The notes under the pieces were generated by a model. The model ran no database searches, had not been told where the DNA came from, and saw only the letters and a program-made list of their open reading frames with translations. A program made the translations under genes and the position numbers. From UBA699 sp050261915 (GTDB taxonomy: Bacteria; Bacillota; Clostridia; Clostridiales; Clostridiaceae), in contig JBLNDT010000012.1 in the NCBI GenBank assembly GCA_050261915.1, positions 1 through 64,000 of the forward strand: a DNA stretch of 64,000 nucleotides, given 5' to 3'. This document shows, one piece after another, positions 7,559-16,873 of this stretch; within the stretch, counting starts at the first letter, position 1; the number at the start of each line of letters is the position of its first letter.

Positions 7559-9922
7559 TTATTCCCCTTCAGTATTGATCTTTTCTATATTATTTAAAAA
7601 CACCTTTTCAAACAATTCTGCAGGCATAGGTTTTCCCAGTAAAAATCCTTGAATTTCTTCACATCCAAGTTCAGTAAGTATATCAAGCTGCTGCTCGGTT
7701 TCTACACCTTCCGCAATTGTCTTTATGCCAATTGATTTAGCCAAAGTGATTATGGCTTTTACTATCTCTTTATCATAAGTATCCTCGCCTATAGAATCAA
7801 TAAGCGGCTGTGCAATTTTTATTCTATCAAAGAAAAACATTTTTAGATAACTTAATGATGAATAGCCTGTACCAAAATCATCTATTGAAATAGAGGTACC
7901 TACTCCCTGAAATAGATCCGATATCTCAGCAATTCTGTATTCATCTTCAATTGTTATTCTCTCAGTAAGTTCTATATCAAGCCACTTTGAGTCCACATAT
8001 TCAGATTCCATTTTTTCTTTCAAAACGTTAATGAAGTTTTTATTATCAAGCTGCTTAGGTGAAATGTTAATCCCCATTTTGAGCTGCATGGAATACTTCC
8101 TGTTCCATATGGCAATCTGCCTTACAGCTTCTTTCATAACCCATTCTCCAATTGGAACAATATGTCCCATTTCTTCAGCAATTGGTATGAATTCACAAGG
8201 AGAAATAAGGCCTTGAGGACTATTCCACCTTAATAGTGCTTCAATTCCAAGAAGCTTTTTATCAGGTATGCTGAACTGAGGCTGGTAAAACAACGTAAAT
8301 TCCTTGTCATAATCCGCATTCCTCAGCATCATTTCTATTTCATTTGTTTTACCCACCTTTTCCATAAGTACCTTGTTAAAAAACGCACATTTGTTTTGCC
8401 CTTTAGATTTTGCATGATACATGGCCATGTCTGCATTTTTCATAAGGGTTGTACAATCTTTTGCATCAATTGGAAATATTGATGCTCCTATACTTAGGGT
8501 AACGTTAAACCTGTAATCATCTATTATAAATTCCTTATTGCAGCAAGAAATTATTTCTTCAGAAAATTTCACGATCTCTTCAAATTCATGTGTTCCAAGT
8601 ACTGCAAATACAAATTCATCTCCGCCAAGTCTTGCAATTATTACATTTTCCCTTTGTAAACTTCTAAAACGGTTTGATAACTCTACCAAAACATGATCAC
8701 CTATATGATGTCCGTAACTATCATTTATAGTTTTAAATCTATCCATATCAACAAATAAAACTGCCAAAAGTTGGTCATCTTTGATTTTGTCTATTTCACT
8801 GCTTATTGCATTTATAAAAAATCTTCTGTTATAAAGCTTTGTAACAGAATCCTGATTTGAGAGAAATGCCAGTTCCAGGTTTTTTTCTTTCAGTTCTTCG
8901 TTTACTTTATATATTTCCCTTGTTCGCTCTTCAATCTTTTTTTCTAAAATTATGTTAAGGTGCTTTTCCTTATCCAGCTGCAGGTTTTTCTTAATTGCAT
9001 TTTGGGTATTTATGCTTAGAATCTCATAAATAAATATTATTGCCAAGGAGGCAAAAAGACTATATATATCAAAGCCCCTAATTATAATAATTAGTGAAGG
9101 GCATAAAAGAAGTATTCCTGCATTATGAGCTACGCCTTCATTGGGTTTTCTCTCGAATGTATAGCTTTCATTATAATTTATTTTATTCCCAAATACAGCT
9201 CCAACACCTGTAAAAATAAAAGAAAGAATATAAATTCCGTCAATAATGTCATTTGGTATATATGCATCGTTAAAATATATATAGTAATAATACAAATCAT
9301 TAAAACAATAAATTGAAATGCCCGTAAACACAAGTATAACAAACAACGATGTCTTTCCAGCTCTTACGGATAAAAACCATAATGCTATACCTGCAATAAT
9401 AATAAAATCCAATATAATGCTTGTTTCAGACATAAAACCGTCTTTAGTTATAATATAAAACATAGCGCTGCTTCTATTGAAAAACAGCACCCAGATTAAA
9501 AGAAAGCTGGAAGTACTAATAGCAGCTATATCAAGAGAGAGCTGCACCATATTCCATTTTTTAATATGTAAACACAAAAAAACAGCTGCCGCTAAAAAGA
9601 AAAGCACATTTGGTAGTATATATATACCGGTTAGAATTGTGTTTTTTTCAGGATCAAGCTTAAAACACAACTCCATCACAGCCCATATTATGTCTCCTGC
9701 TGCCCAGGCAAAACTGGACATGGCTATAAACAACCAAAAGTGTCTAAGTTTTTCTCCTTTTGACTTCAAATATCTATTAAATATTACAATAAAGCATATT
9801 AATGTACCTAGGGGGGCTATAATATCCATCAAGGCGTCATTGTTACTAAAATTAAAACATAAATATGTTAAATAATACAGGCAAAACATTGTTAATGGAA
9901 TAACAATTTTCCGCTTTTCCAT
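7559..9922 (-). CDS. Membrane GGDEF-EAL c-di-GMP turnover protein
   Basis: A 787-residue protein with eight to nine membrane helices in residues 1-305, a coiled-coil linker (about 318-352), a GGDEF domain (about 355-520) and an EAL domain (about 530-780). The cyclase motif GGDEF (433-437) is intact but no RxxD inhibitory site precedes it. The phosphodiesterase side keeps EAL (561-563), ELTER, DDFGTGYSS and EGVET, so both activities are possible. The common KID motif reads KIA here. The start at 9922 was chosen because GGAGG lies six bases before it; a GTG/ATG-like codon ten residues upstream has no site. It probably controls local c-di-GMP; no sensory soluble domain is visible, so the membrane region may be the sensor. 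Confidence 0.92.
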   Translation of the reverse strand: MEKRKIVIPLTMFCLYYLTYLCFNFSNNDALMDIIAPLGTLICFIVIFNRYLKSKGEKLRHFWLFIAMSSFAWAAGDIIWAVMELCFKLDPEKNTILTGIYILPNVLFFLAAAVFLCLHIKKWNMVQLSLDIAAISTSSFLLIWVLFFNRSSAMFYIITKDGFMSETSIILDFIIIAGIALWFLSVRAGKTSLFVILVFTGISIYCFNDLYYYYIYFNDAYIPNDIIDGIYILSFIFTGVGAVFGNKINYNESYTFERKPNEGVAHNAGILLLCPSLIIIIRGFDIYSLFASLAIIFIYEILSINTQNAIKKNLQLDKEKHLNIILEKKIEERTREIYKVNEELKEKNLELAFLSNQDSVTKLYNRRFFINAISSEIDKIKDDQLLAVLFVDMDRFKTINDSYGHHIGDHVLVELSNRFRSLQRENVIIARLGGDEFVFAVLGTHEFEEIVKFSEEIISCCNKEFIIDDYRFNVTLSIGASIFPIDAKDCTTLMKNADMAMYHAKSKGQNKCAFFNKVLMEKVGKTNEIEMMLRNADYDKEFTLFYQPQFSIPDKKLLGIEALLRWNSPQGLISPCEFIPIAEEMGHIVPIGEWVMKEAVRQIAIWNRKYSMQLKMGINISPKQLDNKNFINVLKEKMESEYVDSKWLDIELTERITIEDEYRIAEISDLFQGVGTSISIDDFGTGYSSLSYLKMFFFDRIKIAQPLIDSIGEDTYDKEIVKAIITLAKSIGIKTIAEGVETEQQLDILTELGCEEIQGFLLGKPMPAELFEKVFLNNIEKINTEGE

Positions 9923-9977
9923 AGTGTGCCTCCAAAGAGTAGATTTTTTCAATTACTTTATTTTATCATCTTAAATA

Positions 9978-9997
9978 AAAACCCTCAAGGTTTTTCA
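9978..9997 (-). terminator. Intrinsic terminator at the end of the cobalamin operon
   Basis: AAAAACC and GGTTTTT form a short hairpin on the minus strand that ends in TTTTT. It lies between the YbaK gene and the GGDEF-EAL gene and would end the long cobalamin transcript. Confidence 0.72.
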
Positions 9998-10008
9998 ATT
10001 TAATTATA

Positions 10009-10088
10009 AAAACTGTCGAAATATGTATGTGCCCTGAATGTTGAACTGAAAATTCAACTTTCGAAACACTTCAATCTCCGACAGTTTT
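10009..10088 (-). other. Structured 80-nt element of unknown function
   Basis: A perfect 10-bp closing stem (10009-10018 with 10079-10088, AAAACTGTCG / CGACAGTTTT) encloses about 60 nt. That interior holds a second hairpin, GTTGAA (10040-10045) / TTCAAC (10053-10058). It lies after the YbaK stop and before the operon terminator, so it would be in the 3' untranslated region of that operon or the leader of the next gene. It matches no riboswitch I recognise. It could be an RNA element, a small dispersed repeat or a relic mobile unit. Confidence 0.5.
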
Positions 10089-10098
10089 ATATTTAACA

Positions 10099-10587
10099 CT
10101 ATATTTTTACATATTTTATTTTATTGCCATTAGCTTCAACTACTTTTTTCACATCTTCAAAAGATATCCATACAGTTGCAGTGTTAGTGTTTGGATGTAC
10201 TCCAATTTTTTCTTTTCCTTTAAGGTCATTGTCAAAAACTACTTCTACCTTGGCTTCAGTGTCATTTATAACTGATAGGGGTGTTACCTCTCCCTTTTCA
10301 AGCTTTAAATATTTATCGAGCCTTTCTGCAGAAGCAAAACTGAGTCTTGTACAGCCAAGCTGTGACTGGATATTCTTAAGGTCAGCCTTTTTATCCTTTT
10401 CCAAAACCACAAGAAAATGCCTCTTTCCCTTTTCATCTCTTAAAAATAAATTTTTAGGAACATCTCCTATTTGAGTAATCCCAAGTCTATCCATATCCTC
10501 TATGGTATATACTGCCTCATGCTCCGTCACTTCAAAATTGATATTTAATTCCTTTAGTCTTTGAAATACTTTTTCCTTATCATCCAT
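10099..10587 (-). CDS. YbaK/ProX-type aminoacyl-tRNA deacylase
   Basis: The 162-residue single-domain protein has the YbaK/ProRS-INS fold pattern, with KNLFLRDEKGKRHFLVVLEKDKK and the conserved PLSVIND and GVHPNTNT stretches. This resembles free-standing ProXp-ala / PrdX proteins, which hydrolyse alanyl-tRNA(Pro) to prevent mistranslation. The ATG at 10587 follows AGAGGTGA at good spacing; the longer frame overlaps the upstream gene. It is the last gene of the cobalamin transcript but has no known link to B12. Confidence 0.88.
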   Translation of the reverse strand: MDDKEKVFQRLKELNINFEVTEHEAVYTIEDMDRLGITQIGDVPKNLFLRDEKGKRHFLVVLEKDKKADLKNIQSQLGCTRLSFASAERLDKYLKLEKGEVTPLSVINDTEAKVEVVFDNDLKGKEKIGVHPNTNTATVWISFEDVKKVVEANGNKIKYVKI

Positions 10588-10601
10588 TAAAATCACCTCT
10601 A

Positions 10602-10931
10602 CTAAATACACTTCCATATATATTTTTTTAGATCAACAAATCCGTTAGCCTTAAAGGCAACCCCATCCTTTTCAAGAAGTTCCCTTTGATCAGACCAACC
10701 AGGCACAAGCCTTCCTTGAAAGTTTACCACACGATGGCATGGTATTTCAAGAGAATCTGGAGTATGGCTCAATGCTTGCCCAACCAATCTGGAACACCCC
10801 GGTTTTCCAATCAAGAATGCAATCTGACCATATGTGGCAACATAACCTTCTGGAATTTCCTTAACAACCTTATATACCTCAAGGTAAAAATCCTCACGAT
10901 TAATTTTAATCACCGCCTTATGGAAGAGCAA
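10602..10931 (-). CDS. MGMT-family (Ogt/ATL-like) small DNA-binding protein
   Basis: The 109-residue protein contains only the C-terminal alkylguanine-DNA methyltransferase domain, with TYGQIA, GCSRLVGQAL and the active-site motif IPCHRV. The alkyl-acceptor cysteine is present, unlike in alkyltransferase-like proteins that have Trp or Ala there. Its size is nevertheless that of ATL proteins, which lack the N-terminal domain. The start is uncertain: TTG at 10931 lies inside the upstream gene, GTG at 10913 is an alternative just after that gene's stop. Role: binding or repair of O6-alkylguanine. Confidence 0.85.
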   Translation of the reverse strand: MLFHKAVIKINREDFYLEVYKVVKEIPEGYVATYGQIAFLIGKPGCSRLVGQALSHTPDSLEIPCHRVVNFQGRLVPGWSDQRELLEKDGVAFKANGFVDLKKYIWKCI

Positions 10932-11295
10932 CTAAAACGCAGTCCTTCACAGCTATTATGCCTAACTCTCTAGTTATTTGGAGTACTTCATCATTATATG
11001 TATGGGGCTGAAACCATATGTACTTAACCCCTAAACTTGCTGCTTCTTTAATTAAAGGTACAGCTCTTTCAGGTGAAACAACAATATTAAGCACATCTGG
11101 AATCTTAGCCATTGAGGTCATATCCTTATAGCATGCATCCCCTTCAACATTGTCATACATTGGATTGATTGGATATACCTCATACCCCTTTTCCTTAAGC
11201 TTTCTGTAAATTTTATTTCCGAACTTTATACAATTTTGATTTGCTCCTGCAACTGCCCATATCTTTTGGTTTAGCATTATTTCTTTATCACTCAT
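10918..11295 (-). CDS. CoA-binding domain protein (YccU-like)
   Basis: A 125-residue single Rossmann domain of the CoA-binding (succinyl-CoA synthetase alpha-like) type, with VAGANQNCIKFGNKIY at the nucleotide loop, EVYPINPMYD and VKYIWFQPHTYNDE. Such stand-alone proteins are widespread and bind CoA; their role is unclear. It lies 9 bp after cbiA and overlaps the MGMT-like gene, so it belongs to the same transcript. No catalytic residues are evident. Confidence 0.85.
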   Translation of the reverse strand: MSDKEIMLNQKIWAVAGANQNCIKFGNKIYRKLKEKGYEVYPINPMYDNVEGDACYKDMTSMAKIPDVLNIVVSPERAVPLIKEAASLGVKYIWFQPHTYNDEVLQITRELGIIAVKDCVLVALP

Positions 11296-11304
11296 GTTAT
11301 CCTC

Positions 11305-12624
11305 CTATAAATCTTTACTTATATTTTCTTCTATATAGTTAAGCATATACTTAAAAGAATCCATATTTCCAATAAAATTAATATGAGCATATCCTGCTAG
11401 AACATTTTTATAACTATAGCCGCAGCTCCAATTCCTTTTACTCCCTGTGCCCTTTATATAATAAATAGTATCTCCTGAAACATTAGTAACCGACTTGTGA
11501 AATTCCTGAGCTGTAATTTTATTACCCGTTCTTCCAAGCAGGCAGTTTTCTTTAAGTTCAATGTCTGCATATCCAAAGTTCTGCAGCTGTTTTGTCATAG
11601 TGCTGCTGCCATTAAGTATCCCTGCCATTTTTGAGCCTTCAATACTCTCTGTAAGGTACATGAATCCGCCGCACTCAGCATATATTAAGCCTCCTCTTTC
11701 AGCGAAGTCTTTAATGTCTGCAAGTATTTCCTTGTTTTTTGATAATTCTTTTTTGAATACTTCCGGGTAGCCTCCTCCTATATAAATAAAATCACATTTT
11801 GGAAGATGCTTATCCTTTAAGGGGGAAAAGTATTCTACCGTGCAGCATTCTTGAAGGAGCTTCAGATTTTCCCTGTAATAAAATGAAAATGCTTTATCCA
11901 TAGCTACAGCAGCTCTAATGTTTTTCCTTTTAGGATATTCAATTGGTATGCTTTCAATATCCTTCATAAGATTAATAATCAAATTAATGTTCACAAATTC
12001 ACTTATTATTTCTGCAGCAATTTCAATTCTTTTATCTATATCATTTATTTCAGAACTTTGGATTAGACCAAGATGTCTGCTTTCAATATCCATATCTCTT
12101 ATATTTGGTACATATCCCAGTACCTTTAAATCTGTATATTCTTCAATTTTAGGTTTAAGCATTTCATAATATTCTTTACTTACCTTGTTTAATATTACCC
12201 CTTTAATATTGGAATCTTTAAACTCTGCCATCCCTTTTAACTTTGGTACAGCAGAAAACATTTCAGCTTCTGGAGAATACACAAGTATTGAATTTATATT
12301 TAATTCCCTTGAAATATCATAGCTTGAATTTTCGAAGGTATTATATATTCCATCAAAATACCCCATAACTCCTTCTATTATACAATATTCACCCTCACCC
12401 ATGCCAATAGCTTTTTTTATCCCAGTCCTTCCTTGAAGGTGCATATCAAGATTTCCGGCTGGTTTTTTTGAAGCTGCTTTTAAAAAGGCAGTATCAATAA
12501 AGTCTGGTCCTGTTTTAAAAGCACATACGTTATAACCCTTAATTAAAAAGGCACGAAGCAGTGCCGCTGTTATAATTGTTTTACCGCTGCCGCTGTTTGG
12601 AGCAGCAATCATAATCCCCTTCAT
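11305..12624 (-). CDS. cbiA: Cobyrinate a,c-diamide synthase
   Basis: The 439-residue amidotransferase has an N-terminal dethiobiotin-synthetase-like domain with the P-loop APNSGSGKT (residues 7-15) and a C-terminal class I glutaminase-like domain (YIGGGYPEVF and the nucleophile motif AECGGFMYL). It amidates carboxylates a and c of cobyrinate using glutamine and ATP. The ATG at 12624 is best placed after GAGGAG; the 5' end overlaps the preceding threonine-kinase gene by 44 bp. It needs cobyrinate from the corrin pathway, whose genes are not in this window. Confidence 0.95.
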   Translation of the reverse strand: MKGIMIAAPNSGSGKTIITAALLRAFLIKGYNVCAFKTGPDFIDTAFLKAASKKPAGNLDMHLQGRTGIKKAIGMGEGEYCIIEGVMGYFDGIYNTFENSSYDISRELNINSILVYSPEAEMFSAVPKLKGMAEFKDSNIKGVILNKVSKEYYEMLKPKIEEYTDLKVLGYVPNIRDMDIESRHLGLIQSSEINDIDKRIEIAAEIISEFVNINLIINLMKDIESIPIEYPKRKNIRAAVAMDKAFSFYYRENLKLLQECCTVEYFSPLKDKHLPKCDFIYIGGGYPEVFKKELSKNKEILADIKDFAERGGLIYAECGGFMYLTESIEGSKMAGILNGSSTMTKQLQNFGYADIELKENCLLGRTGNKITAQEFHKSVTNVSGDTIYYIKGTGSKRNWSCGYSYKNVLAGYAHINFIGNMDSFKYMLNYIEENISKDL

Positions 12625-13453
12625 ATTCATTTCTCCTCAAAGTTTCAAGTATGTGTTTTTTATAACCTGTTATTTTTATCTTTTTTTCATAATGGGACAT
12701 TCTTTCCTTGTCATCATATATTATTCCAAGCACATCACCGCTGTGCCCCCCTATTATTCCCTTCCCACCGGTATCTTTGCATATTTTCAAAACAACCTCG
12801 TGTACTTTGTAGTCAAGCCTAATAAGGTTCCTATTTATACTTATGGAAGATGCTCTTGCAATACTATCTAAGTCCTCCACTTTTATAGCATCCATACACC
12901 ATGGCATTATATCATCAAGATCAGCCAAGGGAGGTAAAGCACTATTATTGAATGTTACTGTATCAACTATCCTGTTCCCTTCGAAGGCCAATATATAAAA
13001 CTTAGTATATTCACCAAGGGTTTTATGGAGCTTACCTTCCTTGTAATCAAATAGGGTCATTTTCCCGAAAATTATGCTGTCTGTAGGTTCTATCTTAATA
13101 GTTTCTTCAATTAACTCTTCTGTGGAATATTCCCTTTTAAACATCTTTAAAAGGCATATATAAAGTGCGGTGAGATCTGCAGTGCTGCTTGCAAAGCCTT
13201 TTCCTTCAGGTATTTTTGAAGCAATTATTATATCAAGATTTTTATCTGTATGCTCATGACCCCATCTTTTAAGCATGTTATTTAGAAAAATTGAACTCTT
13301 GCTGTAGTTAAATCTTGAAGATGGCTCCTTGCATTCAAATAAACTTACATTAGTAAAAATATTCACAGGACATGATAAAAGCATATCTCTTCCATCTATT
13401 TTTCCTTGTATAATTTCACCACAGCTTCCTGGATATATACTGTTTACTTCCAT
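12581..13453 (-). CDS. pduX: PduX-like L-threonine kinase (GHMP kinase)
   Basis: The 290-residue GHMP-superfamily kinase has the ATP loop PEGKGFASSTAD (about residues 95-106), the N-terminal PGSCGEIIQG and a glycine-rich GGKGIIGGHSGD motif near the end. PduX makes L-threonine O-3-phosphate, the precursor decarboxylated by CobD to the aminopropanol linker of B12. Position right after cobD, with 2 bp between them, strongly supports this. The symbol is by family and context. The 3' end overlaps cbiA by 44 bp, so translation is probably coupled. Confidence 0.88.
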   Translation of the reverse strand: MEVNSIYPGSCGEIIQGKIDGRDMLLSCPVNIFTNVSLFECKEPSSRFNYSKSSIFLNNMLKRWGHEHTDKNLDIIIASKIPEGKGFASSTADLTALYICLLKMFKREYSTEELIEETIKIEPTDSIIFGKMTLFDYKEGKLHKTLGEYTKFYILAFEGNRIVDTVTFNNSALPPLADLDDIMPWCMDAIKVEDLDSIARASSISINRNLIRLDYKVHEVVLKICKDTGGKGIIGGHSGDVLGIIYDDKERMSHYEKKIKITGYKKHILETLRRNEYEGDYDCCSKQRQR

Positions 13454-13455
13454 TA

Positions 13456-14490
13456 TTAAAACTCCTTAAATGCTTTAATCAGCCTTTCATTATCAATATG
13501 GCTCTTAACTGCAACCCTGATAAAGCTTTCATCAAGACCTTGAAAGGTTGAACACTTTCTTATCATTATTCCAACTTTTATTAATTTATCGAATATTATA
13601 TTTTCATCATATTTAAGAAGTTTTATAAGAATAAAATTTGCATTGGTGTTATAGGATTTTAGCCAATTTATTGAATAAAATTCCCTTAAAATATATTCTC
13701 TTTCAGCTGCTATAAGTTTTTTTGTGTTATTTATATAATCAATGTCCTTAAATAATGATCTGCCAGCTGCATTTGCATAGGAGTTAATGCTCCAAGGACT
13801 TTCAATTGTCTTGTAACTTTCTGTAAATTTTCCAGAGCAAAATCCATAGCCAAGCCTAACCCCTGGAACTCCGAAAAATTTTGTTGCAGCCCGTAACACA
13901 CAAACATTTTCCTTATCTTTAAACAATTCTATGCTGTCATAATCATCAGGGCAAAATTCGAAAAAAGCCTCGTCTAATAGAAGAAAGGCCTTTTTTCCCT
14001 TTACCAAATTATAAATATTAATAAGCTCCTCTTTTGGTATTCTTAAACCTGTAGGATTATTTGGGTTTCCTAGTATTAAAAGATCCTCCCCAGTTAATAC
14101 ACTTTTTAAAAGAGCCAAATCTATTTTAAAATCTTCTTTCATTGGCAATTTTATTACTTCTTTTCCAAGGATCTTTGGTCGGTTCATATATTCATAAAAG
14201 CATGGAGTAAATACCACAGTCCTCTTAAACATAAGACATATATTATTTATTATTTCAACTGCACCGCTGCCCACAATCACCTCTTCATTTTTACAGCCAA
14301 GATACTTGCTAACGTTTCTTTTAAGCTCCCTGTATTCAGTATCGGGATAAAAATTAAGTTCAGAATATGAAGCTTCTAGTACGGCTTTTAACCCTTTTGG
14401 AGGGCCAAGAGGATTAATATTGCTGCTAAAATCTACTATATTTCCCATAAATTCATCCTGAAAGGAAATTGTGTCTCCTCCATGTATCAT
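13456..14490 (-). CDS. cobD: L-threonine-O-3-phosphate decarboxylase
   Basis: The 344-residue fold-type I PLP enzyme is related to histidinol-phosphate aminotransferase. It shows the N-terminal HGGD, the NPNNPTGLRIP motif and the cofactor lysine in TKFFGVPGVRLGYG. Placement between cbiB and a threonine-kinase-like gene identifies it as CobD rather than HisC: it makes (R)-1-amino-2-propanol phosphate, which CbiB attaches to adenosylcobyric acid. ATG follows GAGGTGG and overlaps the cbiB stop by 4 bp. Confidence 0.92.
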   Translation of the reverse strand: MIHGGDTISFQDEFMGNIVDFSSNINPLGPPKGLKAVLEASYSELNFYPDTEYRELKRNVSKYLGCKNEEVIVGSGAVEIINNICLMFKRTVVFTPCFYEYMNRPKILGKEVIKLPMKEDFKIDLALLKSVLTGEDLLILGNPNNPTGLRIPKEELINIYNLVKGKKAFLLLDEAFFEFCPDDYDSIELFKDKENVCVLRAATKFFGVPGVRLGYGFCSGKFTESYKTIESPWSINSYANAAGRSLFKDIDYINNTKKLIAAEREYILREFYSINWLKSYNTNANFILIKLLKYDENIIFDKLIKVGIMIRKCSTFQGLDESFIRVAVKSHIDNERLIKAFKEF

Positions 14491-15419
14491 AAAACCACCT
14501 CAATTACTAAATATAAAACAGCCAATAGAACTTCAGCCCTAAACATAATTTCCACTGTATTTTTTATATGTTTTATTTTAAGCTCATTTATTTTATCACC
14601 TATTTTAGGTTTTTTCACAAGTTCTCTAAAATAATAGTTGTCTCCCCCTAGCTGTATGTTTAAAAGCCCTGCAGCTGCCCCCTCCGGATATGCACAATTA
14701 GGACTCTTATGATTTTTTCTGTCTCTTATCATTATCTTTAAACCTTCTAAAGTATCAAATCTTAGAAATGATGATAAACACATAAGCACTCCTGTTAACC
14801 TAGAAGGAATATAATTAAAAACATCATCAGTTTTTGCAGGGAAAAAGCCTATATAAATGTATTTTTCATTCATATATCCAAGCATCGAATCCATAGTGTT
14901 TACCATTTTATATACAAATGCCAAGGGTGCTCCACCTATAATTGCATAAAGCATAGGAGCAATAACCCCATCTGAGGTGTTTTCAGCTACGGTTTCTACT
15001 GTGGCTCTTATAATCTCTTTTTCACTTAAACTTTTCGTGTCTCTTCCAACTATGAAAGAAAGCTTGTACCTGGCATCTTCAATTCCATTAGAAAAGGAAT
15101 GGTATATTTTTAAGGCTTCATTCCTTAAGCACCCTCCAGCAACGCAGGTGTAAATAAAATAGGTATTTACTATATGGTAAGTTAATCCATAGGGCTTTAA
15201 TGTTTTAAGAATAAAAAATGGAATAGTGAAAGAAATTATTATATTCATAATAACAATAGCAAAACCAAAAGCCCTTAAAGAAGAATTTGACTTTGATATT
15301 TTTCGTGCTGTTTTTTCTTCAATTGCTATAAGCTTTCCCATAAGCCTTATTGGGTGTGGAAGCCAATAAGGGTCTCCAATAAAAAAATCAATAATAAGTG
15401 CTGCAAATAAATCAATCAT
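14487..15419 (-). CDS. cbiB: Adenosylcobinamide-phosphate synthase
   Basis: The 310-residue integral membrane protein has about five hydrophobic segments. Family motifs include DFFIGDPYWLPHPIRLMG at the N-terminus, RATVETVAENTSDGVIAP and NTMDSMLGY. CbiB condenses adenosylcobyric acid with aminopropanol phosphate. It overlaps cbiP by 8 bp and cobD by 4 bp, which indicates coupled translation. Confidence 0.95.
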   Translation of the reverse strand: MIDLFAALIIDFFIGDPYWLPHPIRLMGKLIAIEEKTARKISKSNSSLRAFGFAIVIMNIIISFTIPFFILKTLKPYGLTYHIVNTYFIYTCVAGGCLRNEALKIYHSFSNGIEDARYKLSFIVGRDTKSLSEKEIIRATVETVAENTSDGVIAPMLYAIIGGAPLAFVYKMVNTMDSMLGYMNEKYIYIGFFPAKTDDVFNYIPSRLTGVLMCLSSFLRFDTLEGLKIMIRDRKNHKSPNCAYPEGAAAGLLNIQLGGDNYYFRELVKKPKIGDKINELKIKHIKNTVEIMFRAEVLLAVLYLVIEVVL

Positions 15420-16863
15420 GTTTTTTTCCTAATAGTTTATAAATATATTTCATATCAATATTTTCCCTTACCATAAATGCAAGTTTTTCAAGTTCCGCTT
15501 CCCTGTTTTTATTTAAGTCCCTGCCTTCTTTTTCCGGTAAGTTTTTATCCTTTCTTATTTTGTTAAGCATAAGGTTTCTGAACTCATTAGAATCAAATAT
15601 ACCATGAAGATAAGTGCCATAAAAATTATTCCTTATTTCCCCATCCATATATTTTTCCCTGCCAAGTTCAATTTCAACAAAAGGATTCCTGTTTCCAAAA
15701 GTTCTTCCGGAATGTAACTCATAACCATAAACCTTGCACCCTAGTGCATGCCCATTAACGTTAACTGTTATCTTTTCACCTTCAAATATTGTTTCAGTTT
15801 CAAATATTCCTAAAGCTTCTTCTTTTTCCCCTTTGTTTACCTCAATTCCCTCCTGGTCTGTAATGCTTTTTCCCATAATCTGATACCCGCCGCATATTCC
15901 AAAAACAATTCCCTTGAAATTTTTTAGGGTCTCTTCAAAGCCAGATTTCTTAAGCCACCTAAGGTCTTCAATTGTGTTTTTACTCCCGGGGATTATGAGC
16001 ATGTCACTATTCTCTATTTCCTCAGGGGATTTAATAAAATTTAGTGAAACATCCTCCTCCAGTTTAAAACCGTCGAAGTCTGTAAAATTTGATATTCTTG
16101 GAAGCTTTATTACTGAAACCTTAACACTACCCTTTTTTTTGAAATTAAAATCACAGGCCCCGTCTTCTTCATCCAGGTTTATATCCATGTATGGCACAAT
16201 TCCTATAACAGGTATTTTGACTAAAGCCTCTATCATTTCTATTCCGGGCTTAAGCAGTTCTTTGTCTCCACGGAATTTATTGATTATTATTCCCTTTATT
16301 CTATTTCTGTGTTCTTCACTTAAAAGCATAATGGTTCCGTATATTGAAGCAAATACACCACCCTTGTCTATATCTGCCACAAGCAGTACAGAGGCGTCGG
16401 CTATCACCGCCATACCCATGTTTACTATGTCATTTTCCAAAAGATTTATTTCAGCAGGACTTCCTGCTCCTTCAATTACAATGAAGTCAAATTTATCATT
16501 AAGATTCCCATAGATTTCACTTATCATTTCCTTAAGCTTTGGTTTAAAATCAAAGTACTCCCTGGCATCCATATCTTTGTATGGTTTTCCATTTATAATA
16601 ACCTGGCTTTTTCTGTCCGAGGTTGGTTTTAAAAGTATAGGGTTCATATTTACTGAAGGTTCAACCCTGGATGCTATTGCCTGAAGAACCTGTGCCCTTC
16701 CCATTTCTAAGCCTTCACTGGTGGCATAGGAATTAAGGGACATGTTTTGTGACTTAAAAGGGGCAGTATCCCACCCGTCATTAGAAAATATTCTGCAAAG
16801 AGCAGCGCACATAAGACTTTTACCAGCCGATGAGGCTGTTCCTTGTATCATTACGCCTGGCAT
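15412..16863 (-). CDS. cbiP: Cobyric acid synthase
   Basis: The 483-residue glutamine amidotransferase has an N-terminal P-loop (GTASSAGKS), the substrate-binding RAQVLQAIAS and NPILLKPTSD stretches, and a C-terminal glutaminase domain with the nucleophile motif GICGGYQIMG and a histidine in YLHGIFD. It amidates carboxylates b, d, e and g. I chose the ATG at 16863 because AGAGGTGG precedes it; the longer frame overlaps cobO. Confidence 0.95.
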   Translation of the reverse strand: MPGVMIQGTASSAGKSLMCAALCRIFSNDGWDTAPFKSQNMSLNSYATSEGLEMGRAQVLQAIASRVEPSVNMNPILLKPTSDRKSQVIINGKPYKDMDAREYFDFKPKLKEMISEIYGNLNDKFDFIVIEGAGSPAEINLLENDIVNMGMAVIADASVLLVADIDKGGVFASIYGTIMLLSEEHRNRIKGIIINKFRGDKELLKPGIEMIEALVKIPVIGIVPYMDINLDEEDGACDFNFKKKGSVKVSVIKLPRISNFTDFDGFKLEEDVSLNFIKSPEEIENSDMLIIPGSKNTIEDLRWLKKSGFEETLKNFKGIVFGICGGYQIMGKSITDQEGIEVNKGEKEEALGIFETETIFEGEKITVNVNGHALGCKVYGYELHSGRTFGNRNPFVEIELGREKYMDGEIRNNFYGTYLHGIFDSNEFRNLMLNKIRKDKNLPEKEGRDLNKNREAELEKLAFMVRENIDMKYIYKLLGKKHD

Positions 16864-16873
16864 TTTTCCACCT

